From: Solirubrobacterales bacterium | GTDB taxonomy: Bacteria; Actinomycetota; Thermoleophilia; Solirubrobacterales; Solirubrobacteraceae | Length of the DNA: 5,017 bases | Reading direction: 5' to 3' | Assembly: GCA_027314825.1 (NCBI GenBank) | Contig: DAHVAB010000203.1 | Span: forward strand, 1 to 5,017 | Notes under the pieces: generated by a model | Seen by the model: the letters and a program-made list of their open reading frames with translations, nothing else | Databases searched by the model: none | Told to the model about the DNA's origin: nothing | Program-made: the position numbers and the translations under genes | Part shown: in pieces, positions 3,484 to 5,017 of the stretch | Layout of the letters: each line of letters starts with the position of its first letter | How positions within the stretch are numbered: position 1 is the first letter of the stretch

Positions 3484-5017
3484 TGACTCCGAACGCCCAC
3501 GCTGGTGCCGGCACCGGCGCGCAGACGCGCTCGAGCGCAGCGCCCGACCGGGATGCCCAGCGCGAGTCGGAGCAGCGCGCCTTCACCACGCTCTCCGGCG
3601 AGCCGATCGCCGAGCTCTACACCGAGGCCGACCTGCCGGAGGGGATCGGCGGACCGCAGGATCCGATCGGCCGGCCAGGCTCCTACCCATTCACCAGGGG
3701 CATCTACCCGACGATGTACCGCGGACGCCTCTGGACGATGCGCCAGTTCGCCGGCTTCGGCACCAGCGAGGAGACCAACGAGCGCTTCCGCTACCTGCTC
3801 GAGCACGGCCAGACCGGCCTGTCAACCGCCTTTGACATGCCGAGCCTGATGGGCCACGACTCAGACCACGCCCGCTCGCTCGGAGAGGTCGGCCGGGAGG
3901 GCGTAGCCGTCGACACCGTCCGCGACATGCAGACGCTCTTCTCCGGGATCGACCTGGGCGAGGTCTCCGTCTCCATGACGATCAACGCACCGGCCGCGAT
4001 CATGCTCGCCTTCTACGTAATCGCCGCCGAGCGCAGCGACGTGCCGCCGGACCGGCTGGCCGGCACGATCCAGGCCGACATCCTCAAGGAGTACATCGCC
4101 CAGAAGGAGTGGTGCTTCCCGATCGACCCGGCGATGCGGCTGTGCGGAGACATGATCGAGTGGTGCTCCTCTCACATGCCCCGCTGGCACCCGATCTCGA
4201 TCTCCGGCTACCACATCCGCGAGGCGGGAGCGACCGCCGCGCAGGAGCTCGCCTTCACGCTCAAGGACGGCCTCACCTACGTCGAGCAGGCCGTGCAGCG
4301 CGGCCTGCACGTCGACGAGTTCGCCCCCAGGCTCTCCTTCTTCTTCAACGCTCAGATCGACTTCTTCGAGGAGATCGCCAAGTACCGCGCCGCCAGGCGG
4401 ATCTGGGCCAAAGAGATGCGCGAGACATTCGGCGCGACCGACCAGCGCTCCTGGCTGATGCGCTTTCACACCCAGACGGCCGGCGTCTCGCTGACCGCTC
4501 AGCAGCCGCTCAACAACATCATCCGCACCGCCATCGAGGCGCTCGCCGGAGTGCTCGGCGGCACCCAGTCCCTTCACACCAACAGCTACGACGAGGCGCT
4601 CGCGCTGCCCACCGAGGACGCGGTGAGGATCGCGCTTCGCACCCAGCAGATCATTGCGCACGAGACGGGCGTCACAAACACCGTCGACCCGCTCGGCGGC
4701 AGCTACCACGTCGAGGCCCTCACCGACCTGATGGAGGCGCGCTGCTACGAGTACTTCTCGAAGATCGACGAGCTGGGCGGGATGGTGCAGGCGGTCAAGC
4801 GCAGCTACCCGCAGCGGGAGATCGCCGACGCGGCCTTCGAGCTCCAGCAGCGGATCGACTCCGGCGAGCGGATCGTCGTCGGAGTGAACTCGTTCACCGA
4901 GGGGGAGGGGGAGCAAACGCCGATCCTGCGCATCGACCCCGCCCAGCGCCACCGCCTGGAGGAGATCCGCGACAACCTCCACGCCCGCATCACCGAAGCC
5001 GAACGCGAAGGCTGGGC
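3483..5017 (+). CDS. icmA: Adenosylcobalamin-dependent acyl-CoA mutase large subunit, isobutyryl-CoA mutase type (3' truncated by window)
   Basis: The first 511 residues match the substrate-binding TIM-barrel of the methylmalonyl-CoA mutase superfamily, which performs radical carbon-skeleton rearrangements with coenzyme B12. Visible hallmarks are YPFTRGIYPTMYRGRLWTMRQFAGFG (about 68-93, split here as YPFTRGIYPTMY plus RGRLWTMRQFAGFG), AFDMPSLMGHDSD (116-128), ISISGYHIREAGATAAQE with Tyr243/His244, RLSFFF near 283-288, TQTAGVSLTAQQP and GGTQSLHTNSYDEALALP. The residues equivalent to methylmalonyl-CoA mutase Tyr89 and Arg207 are Phe89 (TTC 3747-3749) and Gln207 (CAG 4101-4103), the pair reported for isobutyryl-CoA mutase; flanking RQFAGFG and EYIAQKEW also recall Streptomyces IcmA. 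Such large subunits are about 520-570 residues, so little is missing, and the B12-binding domain is expected on a separate small subunit outside the window. The ATG at 3483 is the only good start. Superfamily is certain; substrate is inferred, with pivalyl-CoA or another branched acyl-CoA possible. Confidence 0.9.
   Translation, partial: MTPNAHAGAGTGAQTRSSAAPDRDAQRESEQRAFTTLSGEPIAELYTEADLPEGIGGPQDPIGRPGSYPFTRGIYPTMYRGRLWTMRQFAGFGTSEETNERFRYLLEHGQTGLSTAFDMPSLMGHDSDHARSLGEVGREGVAVDTVRDMQTLFSGIDLGEVSVSMTINAPAAIMLAFYVIAAERSDVPPDRLAGTIQADILKEYIAQKEWCFPIDPAMRLCGDMIEWCSSHMPRWHPISISGYHIREAGATAAQELAFTLKDGLTYVEQAVQRGLHVDEFAPRLSFFFNAQIDFFEEIAKYRAARRIWAKEMRETFGATDQRSWLMRFHTQTAGVSLTAQQPLNNIIRTAIEALAGVLGGTQSLHTNSYDEALALPTEDAVRIALRTQQIIAHETGVTNTVDPLGGSYHVEALTDLMEARCYEYFSKIDELGGMVQAVKRSYPQREIADAAFELQQRIDSGERIVVGVNSFTEGEGEQTPILRIDPAQRHRLEEIRDNLHARITEAEREGW

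Noticed and set aside
3548..3562. A 15-base sequence in the mutase 5' end identical to one at 2298-2312
   Set aside because: CCGGGATGCCCAGCG occurs in both places, but flanks differ and one copy is ordinary mutase coding sequence. A chance match is the simplest explanation.
3366..3806. N-terminal extension of the dehydrogenase frame up to 3806
   Set aside because: The extension is antisense to the mutase 5' end and lacks dehydrogenase features. A strong ribosome site and normal family start support 3365.
3861..4982. A 373-codon open frame on the minus strand opposite the mutase
   Set aside because: It is antisense to a clearly conserved mutase. Its Val/Asp/Leu/Arg/Gly-heavy composition is what a GC-rich gene gives in the complementary frame, and I see no family motif.

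Overview
This GC-rich window, whose genes show strong GC bias at third codon positions, looks like actinobacterial chromosome. The NarL-type kinase/regulator pair, the split acyl-CoA mutase resembling Streptomyces IcmA, and a probable leaderless start with a TANNNT-type -10 all fit that. The kinase motif (REIHEGVIQRLFG) recalls deep-branching Thermoleophilia (Solirubrobacter-like) proteins, but that placement is from memory and tentative. I see no phage, transposon, CRISPR, tRNA or rRNA signal.

Layout: four genes run leftward and one runs rightward from a divergent control region at about 3366-3482. From right to left on the minus strand they are: a 3-hydroxyacyl-CoA (3-hydroxybutyryl-CoA) dehydrogenase (2427-3365); a 129-bp gap holding half of a 43-bp duplication, a C6/G6 hairpin and part of a palindrome pair; a soluble GAF-domain histidine kinase (1086 to about 2297); its probable partner, a NarL/LuxR response regulator (248-1069), 16 bp further on; and the first 37 codons of an unidentified gene that leaves the window at base 1. 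On the plus strand an adenosylcobalamin-dependent acyl-CoA mutase large subunit (3483-5017, no stop in the window) runs off the right edge.

Metabolic reading: the mutase would usually be labelled methylmalonyl-CoA mutase. However, the two residues that read the substrate carboxylate (Tyr89 and Arg207 in the Propionibacterium enzyme) are Phe89 and Gln207 here, the isobutyryl-CoA mutase signature. Isobutyryl-CoA mutase makes n-butyryl-CoA, and the divergently transcribed dehydrogenase acts later on the route from butyryl-CoA to acetoacetyl-CoA. The pair may therefore feed valine or isobutyrate carbon into the butyrate oxidation route. The two-component pair lies downstream on the dehydrogenase strand, but nothing in the sequence links it to these enzymes.

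The least ordinary DNA is a 72-bp tandem repeat that lengthens the N terminus of the response regulator, and a 43-bp near-perfect duplication of the dehydrogenase 3' end including its stop codon. No stretch longer than 300 bases lacks a gene. I did not find a convincing new multi-gene system.
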